DNA of 64,000 nucleotides from Petrolisthes cinctipes (taxonomy: Eukaryota; Arthropoda; Malacostraca; Decapoda; Porcellanidae), in NCBI GenBank assembly GCA_033782935.1, contig JAWQEG010000077.1, positions 1,612,501-1,676,500 of the forward strand, read 5' to 3'. The notes under the pieces were generated by a model. The model was given only the letters and a program-made list of their open reading frames with translations. It was not told the DNA's origin and ran no database searches. Positions 48,850-62,034 of the stretch are shown in pieces. The first letter of the stretch is position 1. Each line of letters opens with the position of its first letter. The position numbers and the translations under genes are program-made.

Positions 48850-49983
48850 GACACCTAAAATATCGATTTATAGCATGTTTTAAGCCTGTATTTTAAAAAC
48901 ATTCTAGCACTGAGTAGGCATGTGCAGATTGCTTAAGGGACCCAAAAATATCGAATTTTCGGAGTTTTGAGCCTGAATTTGAGATATAAACGGGTACAGA
49001 AGATGCATGCACATATCGAATTTTTACACTTATAATATCGATTTTGAAAGGTTTTGGGTCTGTATCTTGAAAACATTCTAGCAAGGAGTAGGCATGTACA
49101 GATCGCTTCTGGGACCCAAAAATATCGAATTTTCGGTGTTTTGACCCAGAATTTGGGATATAAACGGGTACAGAGGATGCATGCACATATTGACTTTGGG
49201 CACATAAAATATCGATTTTTAGCATGTTTTGGGCCTGTATTTTAAAAACACTCTAACACGGAGTATGCACGTACAGATCCCTTCTGGGACCCAAAAATAT
49301 TGAATTTTCGGGTGTTTTAAGCCTGAATTTGAGATATAAACGGGTACAGAAGATGCATGCACATATCGACTTTGGGCACCTAAATTAGATTTTTAGTATA
49401 TTTTAGGCCTATATTTAAAAAATACTCTAACACGGAGTAGACATGTACAGATCGCTTTTGGGACCCAAAAATATCGAATTTTTGGGTGTTTTGAACCTGA
49501 ATTTGAGATATAAACGGGTACAGAAGATGCATGCACATATCGACTTTTTGCACTTAAAATATCGATTTTGAGCATGTTTTGGGTTTTGTATCTTGAAAAT
49601 AATCAAACACGGTGTAGACATGTACAGATCGCTTCTGGGACACAAAAATATCGATTTTTTGGGTGTTTTGAGCCTGAATTTGAGATATAAACGGGTACAG
49701 AAGATGCATGCACATATCGACTTTGGCACCCAAAATATCGATTTTTAGTATGTTTTGGGCGTATAATTTGAAAATATTCTAGCACTGAGTAGACATGTAC
49801 AGATCGCTTCTGGAACCCAAAAATATCGAATTTTCTGGTGTTATGAACCAGAATTAGGGATATACACGGGTACAGAAGATGCATACACATATTGACTTTG
49901 GGCACATAAAATATCGATTTTCAGCATGTTTTGGGCCTGTATTTTAAAAACACTCTAACACGGAGTATGCACGTACAGATCGC
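48850..49983 (+). repeat. Module C, copy C5
   Basis: The order is alpha, beta, gamma (49201), delta, epsilon, zeta and eta. It is collinear with 39,001-40,130, with the offset falling to 9,846 after four deleted bases, including a shortened CACCTAAATTAG near 49,380. It ends where an eta left half joins an M6/7-type right half (AAATAAATCG, GTTCTGAG). Confidence 0.75.
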
Positions 49984-52900
49984 TTCTGGGACCCAAATAA
50001 ATCGAATTTTCGGGTGTTCTGAGCCTGAATTTGAGATATACACGGGTACAGAAGATGCATGCACATATCGACTTTGGGCACCTAAAATATCGATTTTAAG
50101 CATGTTTTGGACCTGTATTTTGAAATTACTCTAACACGGTGTAGACATGTACAGATCGCTTCTGGGACACAAAAATATCGATTTTTTGGGTGTTTTGAGC
50201 ATGAATTTGAGATATAAACGGGTACAGAAGATGCATGCACATATTGACTTTGGGCACCTAAAATATAGATTTTCAGCATGTTTTGGGCCTGTATTTTGAA
50301 AATACTTTAACACGGAGTAGGCATGTACAGATCTCTTCTGGGACCCAAAAATATCGAATTTTCGGGTGTTTTGAGCCTGAATTTTAGATATAAACGGATA
50401 CAGAAGATTCATGCACATATAGACTTTGGGCACCTAAAATATCGATTTTGAGCATGTTTTGGGCCTGTATTTTGAAAATACTCTAACACGGAGTAGACAT
50501 GTACAGATCGCTTCTGGGACACACAAATATCGATTTTTTTGGGTGTTTTGAGCCTGAATTTGAGATATAAACGGGTACAGAAGATGCATGCAAATATCGA
50601 CTTTGGACACCTAAAATATCGATTGATAGCATGTTTTAAGCATGTATTTTAAAAACATTCTACTACTGAGTAGGCATGTGCAGATTGCTTAAGGGACCCA
50701 AAAATATCGAATTTTTGGAGTTTTGAACCTGAATTAGAGATATAAACGGGTACAGAAGATGCATGCACATATCGACTTTTTGCATTTTAAATATCGATTT
50801 TGAGCATGTTTGGGGTCTGTATCTTGAAAACATTTTAGCAAGGAGTAGGCATGTACAGATCGCTTCTGGGACCCAAAAATATCGAATTTTCTGGTGTTAT
50901 GAACCAGAATTAGGGATATACACGGGTACAGAAGATGCATACACATATTGACTTTGGGCACATCAAATATAGATTTTCAGCATGTTTTGGGCCTATATTT
51001 TAAAAACACTCTAACACGGAGTATGCACGTACAGATCGCTTCTGGGAACCAAAAACATTGAATTTTCGTATGTTTTGAGCCTGAATTTGAGATATAAACG
51101 GGTACAGAAGATGCATGCACATATCGACTTTAGGCACCTAAAATATCGATTTGTAGCATCTTTAGGGCCTGTATTTTGAAAATACTCAAACACGGTGTAG
51201 ACATGTACAGATTGCTTCTGGGACACGAAAATATCGATTTTTGGGTGTTTTGAGCCTGAATTTGGGATATAACCGGTTACAGAGGATGAATGCACATATC
51301 GACTTTTTGCACCTATAATATCGATTTTGAGCATGTTTTGGGTCTGTATCTTGAAAAGATTCTAGCAAGGAGTAGGCATGTACAGATCGCTTCTGGGACC
51401 CAAAAATATCGAATTTTTGGGTGTTTTAAACCAGAATCTATGATATAGACGGGTACAGAAGATGCATAGACATATTGACTTTGGGCACCTAAAATATAGT
51501 TTTCCAGCATGTTTTGGGCCTGTATTTTGAAAATACTTTAACACGGAGTAGGCATGTACAGATCAATTCTGGGACCCAAAAATATCGAATTTTCGAGTGT
51601 TTTGAGCCTGAATTTGAGATATAAACGGGTACAGAAGATGCATGCACATATCGACTTTGGACACCTAAAATATCGATTTTAAGCATGTTTTGGGCCTGTA
51701 TTTTGAAAATACTCTAACACGGTGTAGACATGTACAGATCGCTTCTGGGACACAAAATTATCGATTTTTTGGGTGTTTTGAGCCTGAATTTGTGATATAA
51801 ACGGGTACAGAAGATACATGTACATATCGACTTTGGCACCCAAAATATCGATTTTTAGTATGTTTTGGGCGTATAATTTGAAAATATTCTAGCACTGAGT
51901 AGGCATGTACAGATCGCTTCTATGACCCAAAAATATCGAATTTTCTGGTGTTATGAACCAGAATTAGGGATATAAACGGGTACAGAAAATGCATGCACAT
52001 ATCGACTTTTTGCACTTAAAATATCGATTTTGAGCATGTTTTGGGCCTGTATTTTAAAAACACTCTAACAGGGAGTATGCACGTACAGATCACTTCTGGG
52101 ACCCAAAAATATTGAATTTTCGGGTGTTTTGAGCCTAAATTTGAGATATAAACGGGTACAGAAGATGCATGCACATATCGACTTTGGGCACCTAAAATAT
52201 CGATTTTTAGTATGTTTTGGGCCTGTATTTTAAAAATACTCTAACTCGGAGTAGACATGTACAGATCGCTTTTGGGACCCAAAAATATCGAATTTTCGGG
52301 TGTTTTTTAGCCTGAATTTGAGATATAAACGGGTACAGAAAATGCATGCAAATATCGACTTTTTGCACTTAAAATATCGATTTTGAGCATGTTTTGGGTC
52401 TGTATCTTGAAAATACTCAAACACGGTGTAGACATGTTCAGATCGCTTCTTGGACCCAAAAATATTGAATTTTCGGGGGTTTTGTGCCAGAATTTGGGAT
52501 ATAACCGGGTACAGAGGATGCATGCATATATCGACTTTGGGCACCTAAAATATCGATTTTGAGCATGTTTTGGGTCTGTATCTTGAAAACATTCCAGCAA
52601 GGAGTAGGCATGTACAGATTGCTTCTGGGACCCAAAAATATCGAATTTTACGGTGTTTTGAACCAGAATCTATGATATAGACGGGTACAGAAGATGCAAA
52701 GACATATTGACTTTGGGCACGTAAAATATAGATTTTCAGCATGTTTTGGGCCTGTATTTTGAAAATACTTTAAAACGGAGTAGGCATGTACAGATCGCTT
52801 CTGGGACCCAAAAATATCGAATTTTTGAGTGTTTTGGGCCTGAATTTGAGATATAAACGGGTACAGAAGATGCATGCACATATCGACTTTGGACACCTAA

Positions 52901-53596
52901 AATATCGATTTATAGCATGTTTTAAGCCTGTATTTTAAAAACATTCTTTTACTGAGTAGGCATGTGCAGATTGCTTAAGGGACCCAAAAATATCGAATTT
53001 TCGGTGTTTTGAGCCTGAATTTGAGATATAAACGGGTACAGAAGATGCATGCACATATCGACTTTGGACACCTAAAATATCGATTTTTAGCATGTTTTGA
53101 GCCTATATTTTGAAAACATTCTAGCACTGAGTATGCATGTACAGATCGATTAAGTGACCCAAAAATATGGAATTTTCCAGTGTTTTGAGCCTGAATTTGA
53201 GATATAAACGGGTACAGAAGATGCATGCACATATCGACTTTTTGCACCTAAAATATCGATTTTGAGCATGTTTTGGGTCTGTATCTTGAAAACATTCTAG
53301 CATGGAGTAGGCATGTACAGATCGCTTCTGGGACCCAAAAATACCGAATTTTCTGGTGTTTTGAACCTGAATTTGGGATATACACGGGTACAGAAGATGC
53401 ATACACATATTGACTTTGGGCACCTAAAATATAGATTTTCAGCATGTTTTGAGCCTGTATGTTGAAAATACTTTAACACGGAGTAGGCATGTACAGATCG
53501 CTTCTGGGACCCAAAAATGTCGAATTTTTGGGTGTTTTAAACCTGAATTTAGGATATAGACGGGTACAGAAGATGCATACACATATTGACTTTGGG
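49984..53596 (+). repeat. Divergent mosaic monomers
   Basis: About twenty monomers with recognisable but degraded types: M2-like at about 50,640 and 52,920, zeta at 51,837, delta at about 52,197, and epsilon at about 52,370. Several are hybrids. No long collinear partner was found by eye. There is no other content. Confidence 0.75.
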
Positions 53597-54301
53597 CACA
53601 TAAAATATCGATTTTTAGCATGTTTTGGGCCTGTATTTTAAAATATACTCTACCACGGAGTATGCACGTACAGATCGCTTCTGGGACCCAAAAATATTAA
53701 ATTTTAGGGTGTTTTGAGCCTGAATTTGAGATATAAACGGGTACAGAAGATGCATGCACATATCGACTTTGGGCACCTAAAATATCGATTTTTAGTATGT
53801 TTTGGGCCTGTATTTTAAAATATACTCTAACACGGAGTAGACATGTACAGATCGCTTTTGGGACCCAAAAATATCGAATTTTCGGGTGTTTTGAGCCTGA
53901 ATTTGAGATATAAACGGGTACAGAAGATGCATGCACATATCGACTTTTTGCACTTAAAATATCGATTTTGAGCATGTTTTGGGTCTGTATCTTGAAAATA
54001 CTCAAACACGGTCTAGACATGTACAGATCGCTTCTGGGACACAAAAATATCGATTTTTTGGGTGTTTTGAGCCTGAATTTGAGATATAAACGGGTACAGA
54101 AGATGCATGCACATATCGACTTTGGCACCCAAAATATCGATTTTTTGTATGTTTTGGGCGTATAATTTGAAAATATTCTAGCACTGAGTAGGCATGTACA
54201 GATCGCTTCTGGGACCCAAAAATATCGAATTTTCGGGTGTTTTGAGCCAGAATTTGGGATATAACCGTTTTCGGAGAATGCATGCACCTATCGCCTTTTT
54301 G
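53597..54301 (+). repeat. Degenerate module C fragment (gamma-delta-epsilon-zeta)
   Basis: Four monomers keep the module C order: CACATAAAAT gamma; delta with AAAATATACTC, an extra-base variant also present in the gamma; CACTTAAAAT epsilon; and GGGCGTATAATTTG zeta. More diverged than C1-C5. Confidence 0.65.
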
Positions 54302-57300
54302 CACCTAAAATATCGATTTTGGGCATGTTTTGGGTCTGTATCTTGAAAACATTCTAGCAAAGAGTATGCACGTACAGATCGCTTCTGGGACCCAAAAATA
54401 TCGAATTTTTGGGTGTTTTGAACCTGAATTTAGAAAACAGACGGGTACAGAAGATGCATACACATATTGACTTTGGGCACCTAAAATATAGATTTTCAGC
54501 ATGTTTTGGGCCTGTATTTTGAAAATACATTAACACGGAGTAGGCATGTACAGATCGCTTCTGGGACCCCAAAATATCGAATTTTCGGGTGTTTTGAGCC
54601 TGAATTTGAGATATAAACGGATACAGAAGATGCATTCACATATCCACTTTGGGCACCTAAAATATCGATTTTGAGCATGTTTTGGGCCTGCATTTTGAAA
54701 ATATTCTAACACGGAGTAGGCATGTACAGATCGCTTCTAGGACACAAAAAGATCAAATTTTTGGGTGTTTTGAGCTTGAATTTGAGATATAAACGGGTAC
54801 AGAAGATGCATGCACATATTGACTTTGGACACCTAAAATATCGATTTATAGCATGTTTTAGGCCTGTATTTTAAAAACATTCTAGCACTGAGTAGGCATG
54901 TGCAGATTACTTAAGGGACCCAAAAATATCGAATTTTCGAGTGTTTTGAGCCTGAATTTGAGATATAAACGGGTACAGAAGATACATGCACATATCGAGT
55001 TTCGACACCTAAAATATCGATTTTGAGCATGTTTTGGGTCTGTATCTTGAAAACATTCTAGCAAGGAGTAGGCATGTACAGATCGCTTCTGGGACCAAAA
55101 AATATCGAATTTTCTGGTGTTTAGAACCTGAATTTGGGATATAGATGGGTACAGAAGATGCATACACATATTGACTTTGGGCACCTAAAATATAGATTTT
55201 CAGCATGTTTTGGGCCTGTATTTTGAAAATACTTTAACACTTAGTAGGCATGTACAGGTCGCTTTTGGGACCCAAAAATATCGAATTTTCGGGTGTTTTG
55301 AGCCTGAATTTGAGATATAAAAGGGTACAGAAGATGCATGCACATATCGACTTTGGACACCTAAAATATCGATTTATAGCATGTTTTAAGCCACTATTTT
55401 AAAAACATTCTAGCACTGAGTAGGCATGTGCAGATCGATTAAGGGACCCAAAAATATCGAATTTTCGGAGTTTTGAGCCTGAATTTGAGATATAAACGGG
55501 TACAGAAGATGCATGCACATATCGACTTTGGACACCTAAAATATCGGTTTTTAGCATGTTTTGAGCCTACATTTTAAAAACCTTCTATCACTGAGTATGC
55601 ATGTACAGATCGCTTAAGTGACCCAAAAATATGGAATTTTCGGGTGTTTTGAGCTTGAATTTGAGATATAAACGGGTACAGAAGATGCATGCACATATCA
55701 ACTTTTTGCACCTAAAATATCGATTTTGATCTTGTTTTGGGTCTGTATCATGAAAAAATTCTAGCAAGGAGTAGTCATGTACAGATCGCTCCTGGGACCC
55801 AAAAATATCGAATTTTCGGGTGTTTTGAACCTGAATTTGGGATATAGACGGGTACAGAAGATGAATACACATATTGACTTTGGGCACCTAAAATATAGTT
55901 TTTTAGCATGTTTTGGGCCTGTATTTTGAAAATACTTAACACGGAGTAGGCATGTACAGATCGCTTCTGGGAGCCAAAAATATCGAATTTTCGGGTGTTT
56001 TGAGCCTGAATTTGAGATATAAACGGGTACAGAAGATTCATGCACATATCGACTTTTGCAGCCAAAATATCGATTTTTAGTATGTTTTGGGCCTAAATTT
56101 TTAAAAAATATTCTAGCACTGAGTAGGCATGTACAGATCGCTCCTGGGATTCAAAAATATAGAATTTTCGGGTGTTTTGAGCCTGAATTTGAGATATAAA
56201 CGGGTGCTGAAGATGCATGCTCATATCGACTTTGGGCACCTAAAATATCGATTTTCAGCATGTTTTGGGGATATATTTTGAAAATATTCTAGCACTGAGA
56301 AGGCATGTACAGATCGCTTTTGGGACCCAAAAATATCGAATTTTCGGGTGTTTTAAACCTGAATATGGGATATAACCGGGTACAGAGGATGCATACACAT
56401 ATTGACTTTGGGCATCTAAAATATCGATTTTTAACATGTTTTGGGCCTGTATTTTAAAAACACTCTAACACGGAGTATGCACGTACAGATAGCTTCTGGG
56501 ACCCAAAAATATCGAATTTTCGGGTGTTTTGACCCTGAATTTGGGATATAAACGGGTACAGAAGATGCATGCACATATCGACTTTGGGCACCTAAGATAT
56601 TGATTTTCTTGCATGTTTAGGGCCTGTATTTTAAAAATACACTAACACGGTGTAGGCATGTACAGATCGCTTTTGGGACTCAAAAATATCGATTTTTCTG
56701 GGGTTTTGAGCCAGAATTTGAGATATAAACAGGTACAGAAGATGCAATGACATATCGACTTTAAACACCTAAAATATCAATTTTTAGCATGTTTTGAGCC
56801 TATAATTTGAAAACATTCTAGCACTGAGTAGGCATGTACAGATCGCTTCAGGGACCCAAAAATATTGAATTTTCGGGTGTTTTGAGCCTGAATTTAAGAT
56901 ATTAACGGGTACAGAAGATGCATGCACATATCGACTTTTTGCAGCTAAAATATCGATATTGAGCATGTTTTTGGTCTGTATCTTGAAAACATTCTAGCAA
57001 GGAGTAGGCATGTACAGATTGCTTTTTGGACCCAAAAATATCGGTTTTTCAGGTGTTTTGAGCCTGAATTTGAGATATGAACGGGTACAGAAGATGCATG
57101 CACATATCGACTTCGGGCACCTAAAATATCGATTTTTAGCATGTTTTGGGACTATATGTTGAAAATATTCTAGCACTGAGTAGGCATGTACAGATCGCTT
57201 CTTGGACAAAAAATATCGAATTTTCGGATGTTTTGAGCCTAAATTTGGGATATAAACGGGTACAGAAGATACATACACATATTGACTTTGGGCACCCAAA

Positions 57301-59879
57301 ATACCGATTTTCTTCATGTTTTGGGCCTGTATTTGAAAATGCTCTAACACGGAGTAGGCATGTACAGATCGCTTCTGGGACGAAAAAATATCGAATTTTT
57401 GGGCGTTTTGAGCCTGAATTTGAGATATAAACGGGTACAGAAGATGCATCCACATATCGACTTTGGACACCTAAAATATCGATTTTTAGCATGTTTTGAG
57501 CCCATATTTTGAAAACATTCTCGCACTGAGTAGGCATGTACAGATTGTTTCTGGGACCCAAAAATATTGAATTTTCGGGTGTTTTGAGCCTGAATATGAG
57601 ATATAAACGGGTACTGAAGATAAATGCACATATCTACTTTTTGCACCTAAAATATCGATTTTGTGCATGTTTTAATTCTGTATCTTTAAAACATTCTAGA
57701 AAGGAGTAGGCATGTACAGATCGCTTCTTGGACCCAAAAATATCGAATTTTCGGGTGTTTTGAGCATGAATTTGAGATATAAACGGGTAAAGAAGATGCA
57801 TGCACATATCGACTTTGGACACCTAAAATATCGATTTTATAGCATGTTTTGAGCCTATATTTTGAAAACATTCTCGCACTGAGTAGACATGTACAGATCG
57901 CTTCTGGAATCCCAAAAATATTGAATTTTCGGGTATTTTGAGCCTGAATTTGGGATATAATCGGGTACAGAGGATGCATACACATATTGACTTTGGGCAC
58001 CTAAAATATCGATTTGTAGCATGTTTTGGGCCTGTATTTTAAAAACTCTGTAACACGGAGTATGCACGTACAGATAGCTTCTAGGACCCAAAAATATCGA
58101 ATTTTCGGGTGTTTTGAGCCTGAATTTGATATATAAACGGGTACAGAAGTTGCATGAACATATTGTCTTTGGGCACCTAAAATATCGATTTTTAGCATGT
58201 TTTGGGTCTGTATCTTGAAAACATTCTAGCAAGGAGTAGGCATGTACAGATTGTTTTGGGGACCCAAAAATATTCAATTTTCGGGTGTTTCAGAATGAAT
58301 TTGATATATAAACGGGTACTGAAGATGCATGCACATATCGACTTTTTGATCCTAAAATATCGATTTTGTGCATGTTTTGGGTCTGTATCTTGAAAACATT
58401 CTAGAAAGGAGTAGGCATGTACAGATCGCTCATGTGACCCAAAAATATCTAATTTTCGGGTGTTTTGAGCCTGAATTTGAGATATAAACCGGTACAGAAG
58501 ATGCATGCACATATCGACTTTGGGCACCTAACATATTGATTTTTAGCATGTTTTGGGCCTGTATTTTGAAAATACACTAACACGGAGTAGGCATGAACAG
58601 GTCGCTTTTGGGACCCAAAAATATCGATTTTTCGGGTGTTTTGAGCCTGAATTTGAGATATAAACGGGTACAGAAGATGCAATGACATATCGACTTTGGA
58701 CACCTAAAATACCAATTTTTAGCATGTTTTGAGCCTATAATTTGAAAACATTCTAGCACTGAGTAGGCATGTACAGATCGTTTCAGGGACCCAAAAAAAT
58801 TGAATTTTCGGGTGTTTTGAGCCTGAATTTGAGATATTAACGGGTAAAGAAGATGCATGCACATATCGACTTTTTGCACCTAATATATCGATTTTGAGCA
58901 TGTTTTTGGTCTGTATCTTGAAAACATTTTAGCAAGGAGTAGGCATGTACAGATTGCATTTGGGACCCAAAAATATCGAATTTTCGGGTGTTTTGACCCT
59001 GAATTTGAGATATAAACGGGTACAGAAGATGCTTGCACATATCGACTTCGGGCACCTAAAATATCGATTTTTAGCATGTTTTGGGACTATATGTTGAAAA
59101 TATTCTAGCACTGAGTAGGCATGTACAGATCGCTTCTGGGACAAAAAAATATCGAATTTTAGGATGTTTCAAGCCTGAATTTGGGATATAAACGGGTACA
59201 GAAGATTCATACACATATAGACATTGGGCAAGTAAAATATCTGTTTTCTTCATGTTTTGGGCCTGTATTTTAAAAATACTCTAACACGGAGTAGGCATGT
59301 ACAGATCGCTACAGGGACACAAAAATATCGAATTTTCTAGTGTTTTGAGCATGAATTTGAGATATAAACGAGTACAGAAGATGCATGCACATATCGACTT
59401 TGTGCACCAAAAATATCGATTTTTATCATGTTTTGGGCCCGTATTTTTAAAACATTCTCTAACACGGAGTAGGCATGTACAGATCGCTTCTGGGACCAAA
59501 AATATTCGAATTTTCGGGTGTTTTGAGCATGAATTTGGGATATAAACGGGTACAAAAGATGTATGCACATATCGACTTTGGACACCTAAAATATTGATTT
59601 TTAGCATGTTTTAAGCCTATATTTTAAAACATTCTAGCACTGAGTAGACAAGTATAGATCGCTTCGGGGACCCAAGAATATTGAATTTTTGGGTGTTTTG
59701 AGCCTGAATTTGAGATATAAACGGGTACAGAAGATGCATGCACATATCGACTTTGGGCACCTAAAATATCGATTTTCAGCATGTTTTGGGCCTATATTTT
59801 GAAAATACTTTAACACGGAGTAGGCATGTACAGATCACTTCTGGAACCCAAAAATACCGAATTTAAGGGTGTTTTGAGC

Positions 59880-61070
59880 CTGAATTTGAGATATAAACGA
59901 GTACAGAAGATGCATGCACATATCGACTTGGGACACCTAAAATATAAATTTTTAGCATGTTTTAAACCTATATTTAAAAAACATTCTAGCACTGAGTAAA
60001 CATATACAGATCGCTTCTGGAACTTAAAACTATTGAATATTCGGGTGTTTTGAGCCTGAATTTGAGATGTAAACCGGTACTGAAGATACATGCACATATC
60101 GACTTTTTGCACATAAAATATCGATTTTAAGCTTGTTTTGGGTCTGTATCTTGAAAACATTCTAGCAAGAAGTAGGCATGTACAGATCGCTTCTGGGACC
60201 CAAAAATACCGAATTTTCGGGTGTTTTGAGCCTGAATTTGAGATATAAACGGGTGCATAAGATGCATGCACATATTGACTTTGGGCACCTAAAATATCGA
60301 TTTTCAGCATGTTTTATTGCCTGTATTTTTAAAGTACTCTAACACTGAGTAGGCATGTATACCAGATCGCTTCTGGAACCCAAAAATACCGAATTTTCCG
60401 GTGTTTAGAGCCTGAATTTAAGATATAAACGGGTACAGAAGATTCATGCACATATTGACTATGGGCAGCTAAAATATCGATTTTCAGCATGTTTTGGGCA
60501 TGTATTTTGAAAATACTTAAACACGGAGTAGGCATATACAGATTGCATCTAAAACCCAAAAATATCGAATTTTTGAGTGTTTTGAGCCTGAATTTGAGAT
60601 ATAAACGGGTACTGAATAATCATGCACATATCGACTTTGGGCACCTAAAATATCGATTTTGGGCATGTTTTGGGTCTGTATCTTGAAAACATTTTAGCGT
60701 GGAGTAGGTATATACAGGTCACTTCTGGGACCAAAAAAAATAGAATTTTCGGGTGTTTTGAGCCTGAATTTGAGATATAAACGAGTACAGAAGATGCATG
60801 CACATATCGACTTGGGACACCGAAAATATAAATTTTTAGCATGTTTTAAACCTATATTTTAAAAACATTCTAGCACTGAGTAGACATGTACAGATCGCTT
60901 CTGGAACCTAAAACTATTAAATATTGTGGTGTTTTGAGCCTGAATTTGAGATATAAACCGGTACTGAAGATACATGCACATATCGACTTTTTGCCCCTAA
61001 ATTATCGATTTTGAGCATGTTTTGGGTCTGTATCTTGAAAACATTCATGCAAGGAGTAGGCATGTACAGA
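59880..61070 (+). repeat. Local ~884-bp duplication in the right flank
   Basis: 59,939 and 60,823 both begin AAAATATAAATT and continue TTTAAACCTATATTT. They then share GGAAC-T/C-TAAAACTATT and AACCGGTACTGAAGATAC. The offset of 884 bp equals five monomers plus four bases. Confidence 0.7.
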
Positions 61071-61640
61071 TTACTTCTGGTACCCAAAAATATCGAATTT
61101 TCGGGTTTTTTGAGCCTGAATTTGAAATATAAAAAACGCGTACAGAAGATGCATGCACATATAGACTTTGGGCACCTAAAATATCGATTTTGAGCATGTT
61201 TTGGACCTGTATTTTGAAAATACTCTAACACGGAGTAGGCATGTACATATAGCTTCTCCTTCCTAAAAATATCGAATTTTTGGGGGTTTTGAGCCTATAT
61301 TTGAGATATAAACTGGTACAGAATATCTATGCACACATCGACTTGTGACACCTAAAATATCGATTGTCAGCATGTTTTATGGCCTGTATTTTTAAAGTAC
61401 TCTAACACTGAGTAGGCATGTATACCAGATCGCTTCTGGGACCCAAAAATACCGAATTTTCGGGTGTTTAGAGCCTGAATTTAAGGTATAAACGGGTACA
61501 GAAGATGCATGCACATATTGACTATGGGCACCTAAAATATCGATTTTCAGCATGTTTTGGGCATGTATTTTGAAAATACTTAAACACGGAGTAGGCATAT
61601 ACAGATTGCATCTATGACCTAAAAACATCGAATTTTCGGG
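60302..61640 (+). repeat. Local 1,063-bp duplication with a CATGTATACC marker
   Basis: 60,358 and 61,421 share the rare TATACCAG in place of TACAG. Both are preceded by TTTAAAGTACTCTAACACTG and followed by GTTTAGAGCCTG and GGGCATGTATTTTG, at a constant offset of 1,063 bp (six monomers plus seven bases). A third relative of the second monomer is at about 62,264. Confidence 0.75.
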
Positions 61641-62024
61641 TGTTTTGAGCCTATATTTGAGATATAAACTGGTACAGAATATCTATGCACACATCGACTT
61701 GGGACACCTAAAATATCGATTTTTAGCATATTTTGAGCCTATATTTTGCAAACATTCTATCACTGAGTAGGCATGTACAGATCTCTTCTTGGACCCAAAA
61801 ATATCGAATTTTCGGGTGTTTTGAGCCTGAATTTGAGATATAAACGTGTACAGAAGATGCATGCACATATCGACATTGGGCACATAAAATATCGATTTTT
61901 AGCATATATTGGGCTTTTATTTTGAAAATATTCTAGCACATAGTAGGCATGCACAGATCGCTTCTGGGACCCAAAAATACCGAATTTTTGGGAGTTTTGA
62001 GCCTGAATTTGAGATATAAACGGG

Positions 62025-62034
62025 TACAGTACAG
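62025..62034 (+). repeat. TACAG direct duplication in a monomer
   Basis: The usual CGGGTACAGAAG reads CGGGTACAGTACAGAAG, a 5-bp slippage duplication seen only here. Confidence 0.85.
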
